DNA from: Gammaproteobacteria bacterium
GTDB taxonomy: Bacteria; Pseudomonadota; Gammaproteobacteria; Steroidobacterales; Steroidobacteraceae
Assembly: GCA_025359205.1 (NCBI GenBank)
Contig: JANYHD010000009.1
Coordinates: 1 to 64,000, forward strand
Reading direction: 5' to 3'
Length of the DNA stretch: 64,000 bases
The notes under the pieces are model-generated. The model saw only the letters and a list, made by a program, of their open reading frames with translations, was not told where the DNA came from and did no database searches. Both the position numbers and the translations under genes were made by a program. Below, in pieces: positions 17,468-25,859 of the stretch; within the stretch, counting starts at the first letter, position 1; each line of letters starts with the position of its first letter.

Positions 17468-17971
17468 CTAGCGGCCAGTCAGCCGGATAACGTCCTTCAT
17501 CAAGAGCATGAGATGAAGCGGGTCGCTCGGGCTTGGTTCGAAGTTAAAATGTTCGTAGAAGGCTTTCGCTTGATCATCCTTTGCGTGAACAAGTAGCGCG
17601 CGCGCGCCAATGGTATCGGCGGCGCCGGCGGAGCGCCCCAGCGCATCCTTCAGCATCGAGGCCCCGAGTCCTTTGCCCTGCATTCTACGGTCGATGGCCA
17701 AGCGAGCAAGCAGGATGACCGGAACAGCGTGGCGCGCCTGGCCCTTCTTGAGGCGGTCCGTCGCGGCCTCGTAGGTCACGCTGCCAGCGGCCAGACTATA
17801 GTAGCCACACACGCACCAATCTTTTGCAAGGACGTAAGTCTGCCCGCTATGGGCCTGTTGACTGCTCAGAGCCTGCCTCTTGAGAAAGCGATTCAGGTCC
17901 TCTACGCCGCAGTCAAACTCGTCGAGTAAATGCTCGCGGTGAAGCTTCTCAATCGAGCCGATTGCGCTCAC
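17468..17971 (-). CDS. GNAT-family acetyltransferase toxin (TacT/AtaT type)
   Basis: A 167-residue GNAT protein with the hallmarks of type II acetyltransferase toxins: DEFDCGVEDLNRFLKRQA near the N-terminus, YYSLAAGSVTYEA, ILLARLAIDRRMQGKGLGASML (acetyl-CoA binding loop RRMQGKGLG), and a C-terminal AKAFYEHFNFEPSP with the conserved tyrosine. Characterised relatives acetylate the amino group of aminoacyl-tRNAs and block translation. The start is GTG, overlapping the antitoxin stop by four bases (GTGA). A relic of a near-identical gene lies at 12320-12378. Confidence 0.92.
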   Translation of the reverse strand: MSAIGSIEKLHREHLLDEFDCGVEDLNRFLKRQALSSQQAHSGQTYVLAKDWCVCGYYSLAAGSVTYEAATDRLKKGQARHAVPVILLARLAIDRRMQGKGLGASMLKDALGRSAGAADTIGARALLVHAKDDQAKAFYEHFNFEPSPSDPLHLMLLMKDVIRLTGR

Positions 17972-18249
17972 TCGAGAACACTGGGCGTCTTCAGCAATTG
18001 CTCCAGTCGCGGCCGAGCCTTTGCAGGCGCATCCAGCGCTGCGACGAACGCATCGTACTGCTTGGCCGGAAGTCGGAACTCGCGGCGATCCGCCAGCGTT
18101 TCCGCAGCAGCGGCCAGCCCCTTGTCGAGCACGAAGGCGCTGACGCTCTTGCGTTCAACGGAGGCGGCCCGCTTGAGGAGCGACTTCGCCTTCGGCGACA
18201 AGCGCACTTCAAGCCGGTCTTCCTTGCGTCTGGCAGTTTGGGTCGACAT
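17968..18249 (-). CDS. DUF1778 ribbon-helix-helix antitoxin of the GNAT toxin
   Basis: A 93-residue DUF1778 protein. The N-terminal ribbon-helix-helix is visible in EDRLEVRLSPKAKSLLKRAA followed by SVSAFVLDKGLAAAA. The C-terminal part (FRLPAKQYDAFVAALDAP) is the usual toxin-wrapping segment. It would neutralise the acetyltransferase and repress the operon. I place the start at the ATG at 18249, with AGGTG upstream; an earlier ATG 21 codons upstream lies over the promoter palindrome and is unlikely. It overlaps the toxin gene by 4 bp. Confidence 0.92.
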   Translation of the reverse strand: MSTQTARRKEDRLEVRLSPKAKSLLKRAASVERKSVSAFVLDKGLAAAAETLADRREFRLPAKQYDAFVAALDAPAKARPRLEQLLKTPSVLE

Positions 18250-18278
18250 GCGATTCACCTGAGGGCCAAAATAATATA

Positions 18279-18291
18279 CGTACATTGTACG
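18279..18291. promoter_or_regulatory. Palindrome upstream of the GNAT antitoxin, candidate operator
   Basis: CGTAC-ATT-GTACG, a perfect 13-bp inverted repeat 30 bp upstream of the antitoxin start and overlapping a TATA-rich segment that could be the -10 region. Ribbon-helix-helix antitoxins autoregulate through such sites. Confidence 0.5.
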
Positions 18292-18459
18292 GACATACGC
18301 AGCAGAGCGCAAATTCCGCGGGTAGACTCCCGGACGCGTGCCGGGAATGTGTCGAACTCAGACTGGGTGTGCCAGGAATGTGCCGTGATGTGCCAGGAAT
18401 GGGGGTTGGCAAGCTCTGCAAGTGATTGCTTAATAAGCAAAAGTACCTGATTTCTTCAG

Positions 18460-18505
18460 TTGAAAACCCGCGTGTCGGCGGTCCAATTCCACCCCTGGCC
18501 ACCAT
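18460..18505 (+). repeat. tRNA-Phe 3'-half-like repeat, candidate attachment site (right copy)
   Basis: About 46 bp with TTGAAAACCCGCGTGTC, a degenerate T arm (GGTCCAATTCC) and GGCCACCA at the end, like the 3' half of tRNA-Phe. It is directly repeated at 4525-4569. The T-loop has a C where tRNAs have the invariant second T, and no D arm precedes it, so it is not a functional tRNA. The surrounding gap 18250-18570 also holds the antitoxin operator and an imperfect direct repeat (TGTGCCAGGAATG at 18367 and TGATGTGCCAGGAATG at 18385) of unknown meaning. Confidence 0.55.
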
Positions 18506-18570
18506 CAACTCAATGACTTACAGATAACAACGATTGGTCATCGGGCGCTGTGGCAACTGCCTGGCAACGA

Positions 18571-19086
18571 CTAGAGTTTGTGCTGTTCGCGCCAGCGGCG
18601 AATCGCCAATCCCACAAGACGCCAGAGCGCGTGAAAAATCAACCAGAGGGCCAGAGCGAAGGCAAGCGCGAAGACGATTCCTTCGACGGAGAGCGCGAAG
18701 GTGGGCACCCAGTCACGGAAGGTGGCGCGCGCCAGCTCGGGATCGGTGTGCGTGCTGAGGTACGCAATCTGCCGGAAGAGGGACGTGTGCAGCGCGTCGA
18801 AGGCGATCTGCAAATGCGCTACGGATTGAACGAGTGACTGGATGATCGCGCCCTCGCCGTGGAACGTCGGATCACGACTCGCCAGGTGATACTGGATGAG
18901 CTCGGCGAGACGACCGTGGTGGTATTGGTCGGCAAGGTGCTGCCAGGGCGCGAGATCAGCAAGCGCCTGGTCGAGCCGGCCACCGAGTCGCTGCCTGTAC
19001 TGCGAGATGAATCCGGGTACCAGGCCGCCAGTGATCGCGGCGGCCAGGAGCAATAATCGGTCGACTAGTCCGCGTATGTAGCGCAT
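18571..19086 (-). CDS. DUF2937 family membrane protein
   Basis: A 171-residue protein with a hydrophobic segment near the N-terminus (LLLLAAAITGGLVPGFI, residues ~9-25), a soluble central helix-rich part starting YRQRLGGRLDQALADLAPW, and a C-terminal membrane helix (VEGIVFALAFALALWLIFHA) followed by a basic tail. The pattern and length match the DUF2937 family, found in many proteobacteria; its function is unknown. ATG at 19086 is preferred to a TTG three codons upstream. It appears to be the first backbone gene after the right tRNA-like repeat. Confidence 0.8.
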   Translation of the reverse strand: MRYIRGLVDRLLLLAAAITGGLVPGFISQYRQRLGGRLDQALADLAPWQHLADQYHHGRLAELIQYHLASRDPTFHGEGAIIQSLVQSVAHLQIAFDALHTSLFRQIAYLSTHTDPELARATFRDWVPTFALSVEGIVFALAFALALWLIFHALWRLVGLAIRRWREQHKL

Positions 19087-19095
19087 GGCACGCAA

Positions 19096-19513
19096 GCCTT
19101 TGAGGAGCCCTTAGGACTTTACGCCTGACCCTTTAGTCGATTGTTGGACCAGTAGACACTTTGACGCAATGGCCAGTTTTCTCGATAGTCGGCGAGCGTT
19201 CAAAGCGCCCGCCGCTTCGCGTGGACATCGGGAGGCTGCCAATGGGCAAGCGACATGATGGTGCCGTCTATTCCGCTCCTCTCGATGTATTGCAGGTCGG
19301 AAGTGACAAACACACCCCACGGACGTGCGCAACAGCGTGGCAGGTGGCATCGTCGAAAGTACCGCCGTAGCCCGCCATCAAGCCCCGAGTAGCAGTGACC
19401 CATCGTTCGGTTGGCTTGCACCTCCTCGAGACCAGATGTCTTCAGGGCTGGCAGCCATTGCGAAGCATGCGCCAGATAGCGCCGCGACACAGTGTTGCCC
19501 ACTTCTACACACA
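19096..19513 (-). other. Gene-poor stretch, possible frameshifted PIN-domain relic
   Basis: No intact gene fits in these ~420 bp. On the minus strand, one frame reads GYGGTFDDATCHAVAHVRGV and an adjacent frame continues VFVTSDLQYIERSGIDGTI. Together they have the look of the C-terminal half of a PIN-domain nuclease (acidic residue in FDDA, T-S-D in the last strand), broken by a frameshift near 19325. This is only a resemblance by eye; the rest of such a gene is not recognisable. Confidence 0.25.
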
Positions 19514-20257
19514 TCAGGCGCGGAAATGCGGCGCGCCAAACCAGCCATGCGCGCGCTCAACTCCCAGCAGATCTGCGGTGGTATGCAGGCCCAGGTGGGT
19601 AGCGCGCTCGAGCACCACCAGCAACAGGGCTGCCGCCTGGTAAGCGTCGCTGATGGCGCGGTGCCGCTCACTCGCGGCCACGCCGAACAGGGCGGCCCAC
19701 TCATCGAGGGTGTTATTCGAAGTGCCGGGGATCAGTGCCGGCAGTACTGCGGCGAGATCGATCATCCGGATCGGGGGCGGGCAGCCCAGCACCGCAATCC
19801 ACTCGCGCCGCAGGATGGTTGCATCGAATTCGGCGCGAAAGGCCAGCATGATCGAATCGCCCACGTACTCGAGGAAATCCACCAGCACCGTGGCGGGATC
19901 TTCGCCTGAGCGCTGCGCCTGGTGACCGATGCGGTGGACCAGTATGTTATCCGTTGCGCTCGGCGCCGGCTGTCGCAGGACCCGCTCGAAGCAGTCATCG
20001 TGGCGAACGCTCCGCGCACAGACCGCCACGGCGCCGATCTCTATGATGCGATCGCGGTCAGCACGCAAGCCGGTGGTTTCCAGATCCACCACCACGAATC
20101 GTCCGAGGGCGAGCGGTGCGCACAGTGCAGCCGCCTGGCGGCGCCGCAATCCAGCGAGGAGCGGGCGCAATCGATCCCGCAGCGAAGCCGGCAGCGCGCG
20201 CCGGCCACGCCACCGCTGCCAGTACGCATGAGCTGACCGCCACGATCGCGAGTTCAC
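19514..20257 (-). CDS. 3'-5' exonuclease, DnaQ/PolC epsilon-like
   Basis: A 247-residue DEDDh exonuclease. After an arginine-rich N-terminal ~50 residues, the exonuclease motifs are all present: FVVVDLETTGL (ExoI Asp and Glu), AFRAEFDATIL (ExoII Asp) and HRAISDAYQAA (ExoIII His and Asp). The family cleaves single-stranded DNA or small oligonucleotides. It starts at a GTG overlapping the stop of the DUF294 gene by 4 bp (GTGA), so its expression is tied to it. This DUF294-exonuclease pair is often found beside actP/acs loci in proteobacteria; its role there is not clear. Confidence 0.9.
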   Translation of the reverse strand: MNSRSWRSAHAYWQRWRGRRALPASLRDRLRPLLAGLRRRQAAALCAPLALGRFVVVDLETTGLRADRDRIIEIGAVAVCARSVRHDDCFERVLRQPAPSATDNILVHRIGHQAQRSGEDPATVLVDFLEYVGDSIMLAFRAEFDATILRREWIAVLGCPPPIRMIDLAAVLPALIPGTSNNTLDEWAALFGVAASERHRAISDAYQAAALLLVVLERATHLGLHTTADLLGVERAHGWFGAPHFRA

Positions 20258-22155
20258 TGGGCCAGCGAGTGCGCCAGCACGGATTGCAGGGTCCGCGCCA
20301 GATGGAGGGACTCCCTGAGCAGGAGCTGATCAGGGTCGCTCAGGGCGTAGGGATTGACGCGATTGGGTGTCGGGGCAAGGGCGAGCCCTGCGCGGGCGGG
20401 ATAGACCGTGCCGCGCTGCGCACGCAAGCGGAGCAGTTGCAGGAACTCAAACGCCTGGGCAAATCCGGACAGGTCGCGTTCGGACAGGTTGAGTGCCCGG
20501 CCGCCCTGGTTCAACCGGCGCGTCGTGTGGGTTTCGGCGACGCCAAATGCCAGCGCCAGGATCCGCGCCGCGTCGACGAACAGCCTCGTCCCGTGGGTCT
20601 TCAGATCAATGGTGCCGGCGACGGCGCCGTCGTCGGTACGAAACCTGCGTACCCATCCGAGCGGCGCCTCGCATTGCAGCGCGTTGGCCGTCATCAGCGC
20701 CAGGAAGGGTCGGGCACCGGCGGCGTGCGCCGTCAGCCAGCCACGCAGTTCCAGGCACAATGCTGATTCGCCAGACAAGGGCCGGAAGTCAAAAAATATG
20801 TTTGCGTGGAGCAGGGCCTCCGGCGTCGGCTCGCGCAGCCAGATGTCGAAACGCTGCCGCCATTCCGTTTCGCTCAGGCACCATTGCGGATTGCCGGCCA
20901 TGATACCGCCCGGACACCGCGGGAAGCCGAGCCGCTCCAGGGATTCGTTGACGGCAACTGCAAACGGCAGCAGCCGGGCACGAATCGCCTCTGGCGGCGT
21001 TGCGCCGTCGACGTCGGCGAACAACAGCGCATTGTCCTGGTCAGACACCACGGTCTGTTCCTGCCGTCCCTCGCTGCCCAGAGCGAGCCAGCACCAGCGC
21101 AGCGAGCCGAGATCGAAGCGAGCACTGGTAAGCTCGATGACCCGCCGTGACAGACTGTCATTCATCGCGCTGATGATGCGCGTCAGCGGCTCGCTGCCAA
21201 TGCCCTGCGCCAGCAGGTTATCGGACAGCCTGCCCAGCTCGGTGGCCGCAGCCTGCAGCGTGAGTCCGCTGTCCGCCTCGCGTATCCGCTGCTGAACGTT
21301 GCGGATGGATATACGCTGCAGTGAGAACAGATCACGCTCCGAGATGACGCCTGACAGCACGCCGTCGTGGAGCAACAGCAACTGGTGCACGCCGCGCGCT
21401 GCCATGACCGCCATGGCATCCTGCGCGCACGCCTGGTCATCGATACTCCTGGGCGTGGCGGTCATTACCGCCTCGATCGGTGTCGCCAGCGACACGCCGC
21501 GCAGGGCGACGCGCTCCATCAGGTCGGTCAACGTGAAGATGCCGAGCGGACTGCCGGCCGGATCCACGACTGCGATGGTGCCCACCGACGCTGCGCTCAT
21601 GCGCCCCAGCGCCTCGCGCACCGGCGTCAGCGGGCCGCAGGTCACAGGCTGGCGGCGCACCAGGGACGATAGCGGCTCGAGCAGCATGGATTGCTCGATG
21701 ACGCGGTCCATGAAATCCCGGTGCAGCCGGGATTGCGATAGGGCGTTGAGGGTGCGCTGTGACGCCGCACAATAGTCGCGCAGCGCCGGTGAGCGTGCCT
21801 GCAGCGTCGTCAGCGCCGAAATGCCGAGCAGGTAGCAGAAGACGTCCTCGGTGGCGATGTAGCGGACGGCCCCGTCCGTCTGCCCGCCCGCGGGGTGCAA
21901 CGGAAAGCACTCGCCCGGACCAAGCACTATGCCGGTGCCCGGGCTGGATTCGACTCGCACATGACCCCGCTGCACGATGTGCAGCGGGGTCACCCCGGCG
22001 ATACCGATCTCGAGGATCTGCGCGTCCGCCGGGAAATATGCCAGGGTCAGGCGCTCGCCCAGGTAGCGCAGGTCCGCATCGGCCAGCTGCGCAAACGGCG
22101 CATGGCCCTGCAGGAACTGCACGACACTGTCGACGATCGCATCCGGCACCGGCAT
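20254..22155 (-). CDS. cNMP-binding/CBS/DUF294 nucleotidyltransferase-like signalling protein
   Basis: A 633-residue cytoplasmic protein. It has an N-terminal cyclic-nucleotide-binding-like domain (residues ~10-130), two CBS repeats (about 165-285, seen in VGTIAVVDPAGSPLGIFTLT and GVHQLLLLHDGVLSGVISER), a DUF294 nucleotidyltransferase-like domain with GSEGRQEQTVVSDQDNALL (the G-S...D-x-D pattern of GlnD/GlnE-type enzymes), and a DUF294 C-terminal domain. It probably senses adenine nucleotides through CBS and modifies or binds a partner; neither is shown. It lies 37 bp after actP and overlaps the exonuclease gene, so it belongs to the acetate-uptake operon. Confidence 0.9.
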   Translation of the reverse strand: MPVPDAIVDSVVQFLQGHAPFAQLADADLRYLGERLTLAYFPADAQILEIGIAGVTPLHIVQRGHVRVESSPGTGIVLGPGECFPLHPAGGQTDGAVRYIATEDVFCYLLGISALTTLQARSPALRDYCAASQRTLNALSQSRLHRDFMDRVIEQSMLLEPLSSLVRRQPVTCGPLTPVREALGRMSAASVGTIAVVDPAGSPLGIFTLTDLMERVALRGVSLATPIEAVMTATPRSIDDQACAQDAMAVMAARGVHQLLLLHDGVLSGVISERDLFSLQRISIRNVQQRIREADSGLTLQAAATELGRLSDNLLAQGIGSEPLTRIISAMNDSLSRRVIELTSARFDLGSLRWCWLALGSEGRQEQTVVSDQDNALLFADVDGATPPEAIRARLLPFAVAVNESLERLGFPRCPGGIMAGNPQWCLSETEWRQRFDIWLREPTPEALLHANIFFDFRPLSGESALCLELRGWLTAHAAGARPFLALMTANALQCEAPLGWVRRFRTDDGAVAGTIDLKTHGTRLFVDAARILALAFGVAETHTTRRLNQGGRALNLSERDLSGFAQAFEFLQLLRLRAQRGTVYPARAGLALAPTPNRVNPYALSDPDQLLLRESLHLARTLQSVLAHSLAQ

Positions 22156-22192
22156 GGCCTTCCTCGCGGCCGGCGGCCTCAGGTCAGGGGCT

Positions 22193-24109
22193 TCAGTGTC
22201 CCGTGGCCTTCGCCGCCAGCAGGCCCGTATTCTGGCGCACGTAGACTTCGTTCCACATGTTTTCGGCGCGTTTGTCGCGGAACAGGAGCGATCCCAGGAT
22301 CACCGCCAGGAACCCGAGCGGTATGGAGATGATGCCCGGGTTCTTCAGGGCAATCAGCGGTTTCTCCAGGCCCATGAACGAAGTGCGCTCATCGCCCCAT
22401 TTGCTGAGGTCGCCTTGGGCCTTGGCCACCGCCTTATCGAGCGCCGCGAGCTCCTTGCCGGCCTTGGCCAGCGCCGTCGCGTCCGCGGTCGTTCTGGCGG
22501 CGGTCATCGCGCTCTCCGACGCGGCCCGCTTCGCGGCCTCGCCATCGAGCACCTTGTGGGCAGCGGCCTTGATCGTCAGTGGATAGCTGAGATTGGGCGA
22601 GAGCAGCGTCAACCCTACGGCCGCCAGCGTGCCGACCAGCATGCCGGCAACGATGCCACCGGTATTGCAGCGCTTCCAGTACAGCGTCAGCAGCACGCAG
22701 GGAAAGTTGGCGCTGGCCGCAACCGCAAAGGCGAGGCCCACCAGCACCGCGACGTTCTGGCCCTTGGCGGCAATGCCGATGGCGATGGACATGGCGCCGA
22801 CGATCACGGTGGCGACACGCGCGGCGCCGACCTGGGCCTGGGGCGTGACGGGTTTGCCGGCGCGGAATACGCCGACATACAGGTCATGGGCCATGGCCGA
22901 GGCTGCCGCCAGGACCAGCCCGGCCACGACCGCCACGATCGTCGCAAAGGCGACGGCCGAGACGAAGGCCAGCATGAAGTTGCCGAAGAAGGAATCCTGG
23001 CCGCCGCCAATGTATTGCGCCAGCAGCGGACCGGCCATGTTGCCGCCGGCATCGACCGCGGCGATGGCGGCGGGGCCGACGTGGCGGGCGGCGCCGAAAC
23101 CCAGGAACAGCGTCAGCACATAGAAGCCGCCGATAATCGCCATCGCCCAGATCACGGACTTGCGGGCCTGCTGGGCCGTCGGCACCGTAAAGAACCGCAT
23201 CAGAATGTGCGGCAGGCCGGCCGTCCCGAACACCAGCGCCATCCCGAGGCTGATCTGGTCAATGGGCGCCTTGAAATACAGGCCAGGCTCCAGGAAACGC
23301 TGGCCCAGTTCGGCGGCGGACATGGACTTGGCCGGATCGCCCAGCAGCGTGGCCACACGCGCCTGCACCTTCGGATCCGAGACCACGTCCTGCAGAAAGG
23401 CCGGCAGCGAGAAACCGTACGGTACCCACACCAGCACGACAATCACCAGTGAGGCGCACACCAGCAGCACCGCCTTGATGATCTGCACCCAGGTGGTCGC
23501 CACCATGCCGCCGAACAGCACATAAGCGAGCATCAGTACGCCCACGCAGATCACCGAGGTCTCGTAGTTGATGCCGATCAGCGTCTTGACCAGGACGCCG
23601 CCGCCCACCATCTGCGCAGTCAGGTAAAAGGTCGAGACCGTGATCACCGATAGCGCGCCGACGATGCGCGTTTTGCGCGGATCGTTACGGTAGGCGAGGA
23701 TGTCCGCCAGCGTGTAGCGACCGATGTTGCGGCAGGGCTCGGCGATCAGCAGCAGCACGGTGATGTAGGCCACCAGCCAACCCACCGAGTACATGAAGCC
23801 GTCGTAGCCGTAGAGTGAAATCAGGCCGGCAATCCCCAGGAACGAGGCGGCCGACAGATAGTCGCCGGCAATCGCCCAGCCGTTCTGCAGCCCTGTCACG
23901 CCGCCGCCCGCCGTGTAGAAGTCGGAGGCTGAGCGTACCCGCTTGGCGGCCAGGTAGGTGACGTACATGGTGATGGCGATGACCACGGCGAACACCGTGA
24001 AGGTCAGCCAGCGGTACTGCTCGCTGACGCCCGCCTGGGCAAAGGCCGGAGTGGAGGTGAGCGCCGCCATGGCGGTGAGTGCAAACAGGCCTTTCATGCG
24101 AGTGTTCAT
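22193..24109 (-). CDS. actP: Cation/acetate symporter ActP
   Basis: A 638-residue sodium:solute symporter (SSF) of the ActP type with an N-terminal signal-like helix and about 13 membrane helices. Family signatures include FYTAGGGVTGLQNGWAIAGDY and the central GMALVFGTAGLPHILMRFFT. It takes up acetate and other short monocarboxylates with a cation. Between the last helices there is an alanine/lysine-rich hydrophilic insert (residues ~515-590, e.g. KELAALDKAVAKAQGDL), which explains the extra length over the ~550-residue E. coli protein. It starts 3 bp after yjcH. Confidence 0.95.
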   Translation of the reverse strand: MNTRMKGLFALTAMAALTSTPAFAQAGVSEQYRWLTFTVFAVVIAITMYVTYLAAKRVRSASDFYTAGGGVTGLQNGWAIAGDYLSAASFLGIAGLISLYGYDGFMYSVGWLVAYITVLLLIAEPCRNIGRYTLADILAYRNDPRKTRIVGALSVITVSTFYLTAQMVGGGVLVKTLIGINYETSVICVGVLMLAYVLFGGMVATTWVQIIKAVLLVCASLVIVVLVWVPYGFSLPAFLQDVVSDPKVQARVATLLGDPAKSMSAAELGQRFLEPGLYFKAPIDQISLGMALVFGTAGLPHILMRFFTVPTAQQARKSVIWAMAIIGGFYVLTLFLGFGAARHVGPAAIAAVDAGGNMAGPLLAQYIGGGQDSFFGNFMLAFVSAVAFATIVAVVAGLVLAAASAMAHDLYVGVFRAGKPVTPQAQVGAARVATVIVGAMSIAIGIAAKGQNVAVLVGLAFAVAASANFPCVLLTLYWKRCNTGGIVAGMLVGTLAAVGLTLLSPNLSYPLTIKAAAHKVLDGEAAKRAASESAMTAARTTADATALAKAGKELAALDKAVAKAQGDLSKWGDERTSFMGLEKPLIALKNPGIISIPLGFLAVILGSLLFRDKRAENMWNEVYVRQNTGLLAAKATGH

Positions 24110-24112
24110 GGT

Positions 24113-24439
24113 TCAGCTCCGGCTCTTGGTGGCATAGTCGGCGACGATCTGCGCCGCCATCACATCGAATTCCCGGCTCGCCCGCCGCGCGTACACGAAA
24201 GCGATGGACCAGGCGACCACGAACTCGCTCAGCGCAAACAGCAGGCCGACATTGATGACACCCCAGACGCGCACGCGGAACAGCTCCTGGAAATAGGCGG
24301 CGCCGATAGGCAGGAGAAAGTAATAGACGACCGACAGCGCCATCAGGCCCCACAGGAACGCGCTCTTGCGCCGGTGCAAGGTCTGGAAGCGCGGATCCTG
24401 GATGATCCGCTCCCAGTTCACGGACTCGCTTGTCGCCAT
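24113..24439 (-). CDS. yjcH: DUF485 family inner-membrane protein YjcH
   Basis: A 108-residue DUF485 protein with two membrane helices (FLWGLMALSVVYYFLLPIGA, then INVGLLFALSEFVVAWSIAF). It is the usual small partner gene directly upstream of actP in E. coli and other bacteria and is thought to assist the symporter, although its role is undefined. A strong ribosome-binding site (GAGGGGG) precedes the ATG. It lies 26 bp downstream of the dcaP-like porin gene. Confidence 0.93.
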   Translation of the reverse strand: MATSESVNWERIIQDPRFQTLHRRKSAFLWGLMALSVVYYFLLPIGAAYFQELFRVRVWGVINVGLLFALSEFVVAWSIAFVYARRASREFDVMAAQIVADYATKSRS

Positions 24440-24465
24440 GGTGCCCCCTCGTGGTCGTCAGTTTT

Positions 24466-25794
24466 CTAGAATGAATACTTCGTCATGAGCTGCAGTCGAT
24501 TGAAGCTGCCGCTGCGCTCGCTCTCCAGTTCGCGCCGTGCGTGGCGGTACTCACCGCCCACCTCCAGCTTCGGCACCGGCGAATAGATCAGATTGACGGT
24601 CCAGCTCTGGCTCGAGCGGCCCACGTCCGTGCCGCTCAGGAGGGTATCGTTGTTGTAGTGTTCGAGGCCGTAGTACAGGCTGGAACGCAGGGCCGTGTCC
24701 CAGACATGTCGATAGGCGATGAAGCCGGCGTAGCCGTTGATCGCCTTGAAATGACCATCGGCGTCGATCTGTGCGTCGTTGCTGAAATTCAGGCCGACAT
24801 ACCGCCCCAGGTTGCCGTCGTTCACCATGAAGCGGAGGTCGTCGCTCCCCATGCTGATCTTTCCCGAGAGGCTGATGGCGGCGGTATTGATCGAGTCGTT
24901 GGGCGTGCCGCCGACCTGCCGGTACTTGAGCTGCCGGACCAGCACGGCGCCCGACAGCTGGCCGCCGGCGAATTTCCAGGTGTAGCGCGCCGTCAGGTCC
25001 GGCAGAACGCCATCGTCGCTGACGATCTGCGCGCCGCCGTGGTAGGGCGTCAGTGTCGCCTGCCGGTTTTCCGCGGACAACGACCAGCCACCATCGGTAA
25101 AGCGGACCTGCGGTTGGCGCACGAATACCGTGCCGTCGGTCGCGCCGATGTAGTCGACGGAATCGACCAGTGTGGTGGCGTCCTGGAAATTCGACCAGGT
25201 CTGGCCGACCAGCCACTGGCGCCACTGCACATAGGCGTGCCGCAGCGTCGGCGCGAAGGTGTTGGTGACGCGCTGATTGCCGAGCGAAGTGCCGTAGAAA
25301 TCAAACTCCACGCGCGTTGCGAGCTTGTCCTTGGGATCGCCGTTCAGCGGCGTATCGGTGCCCAGGATCAGGCGTGTCTGCTTGACGTCGGCATTCATGT
25401 TGGTCGACTTGGCGGCAGCTCCGACCGGTGTGGCACCCGGCACGTAGAAATCGCGGCCCGCCGTGCCTTCGGCGATGACGCCATCGCTGGTATCGGTCCA
25501 CAGCGCATCGGCCTTCAGGTAGCCGGTGAACAGATAGCTGGTGCCGGCGGCCGCATTGGGCGTGATGCTCTGCGCCTGCAGCGGTGCGGACGCGGACTTG
25601 GTGGCCGGTGCCGCCGCGGCGGCCGGGCCCGGAGCGAGCTGGTGCACGAGCTTCTCGAGCTCGGCGACGCGCTGCTCGAGTTCCTGCTCCTTGGCGGTCT
25701 GCGCGCCGGCCGGCCGCGACACCAGCAGGCTCGCTGCGGCCAGGCCGCCCACTATCAGATACAGCGCGAGTAGGGTCGGTCGTCGTGCGTTCAT
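24466..25794 (-). CDS. DcaP-like trimeric outer-membrane porin
   Basis: A 442-residue outer-membrane protein. A signal peptide (to about residue 32, ending AGAQ) is followed by a short coiled coil (EQELEQRVAELEKLVHQL), an alanine/proline linker and a beta-barrel that starts SYLFTGYLKADALWTD and ends with a terminal phenylalanine (LMTKYSF). This layout matches DcaP of Acinetobacter, a trimeric porin for small anions and dicarboxylates. As first gene of the yjcH-actP operon it is likely the outer-membrane entry for acetate or related acids (inference). ATG at 25794 is chosen because GGGGGA lies upstream; the frame also has a TTG two codons earlier. Confidence 0.85.
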   Translation of the reverse strand: MNARRPTLLALYLIVGGLAAASLLVSRPAGAQTAKEQELEQRVAELEKLVHQLAPGPAAAAAPATKSASAPLQAQSITPNAAAGTSYLFTGYLKADALWTDTSDGVIAEGTAGRDFYVPGATPVGAAAKSTNMNADVKQTRLILGTDTPLNGDPKDKLATRVEFDFYGTSLGNQRVTNTFAPTLRHAYVQWRQWLVGQTWSNFQDATTLVDSVDYIGATDGTVFVRQPQVRFTDGGWSLSAENRQATLTPYHGGAQIVSDDGVLPDLTARYTWKFAGGQLSGAVLVRQLKYRQVGGTPNDSINTAAISLSGKISMGSDDLRFMVNDGNLGRYVGLNFSNDAQIDADGHFKAINGYAGFIAYRHVWDTALRSSLYYGLEHYNNDTLLSGTDVGRSSQSWTVNLIYSPVPKLEVGGEYRHARRELESERSGSFNRLQLMTKYSF

Positions 25795-25859
25795 TGGCAA
25801 TCCCCCGGTGATGTGCGGAGCCGATGCTGGGCTTGCATCCTTCGCCGCGGTATTGGCTC

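Noticed and set aside
18420-18505. Complete tRNA-Phe gene
   Set aside because: No D arm (AGCTCAG-like) or 5' acceptor strand precedes the 3' half, and the T arm is mispaired.
18209-18508. Minus-strand frame containing GGIGPPTRGFS across the right tRNA-like repeat, and a similar frame at 4190-4582
   Set aside because: These peptides arise from reading tRNA 3'-end-like DNA backwards and show no protein-like composition elsewhere; I take them as spurious.
22154-23452. 432-codon plus-strand frame opposite actP
   Set aside because: Glycine/arginine/glutamine-rich antisense shadow typical of high-GC DNA; actP on the other strand is certain.
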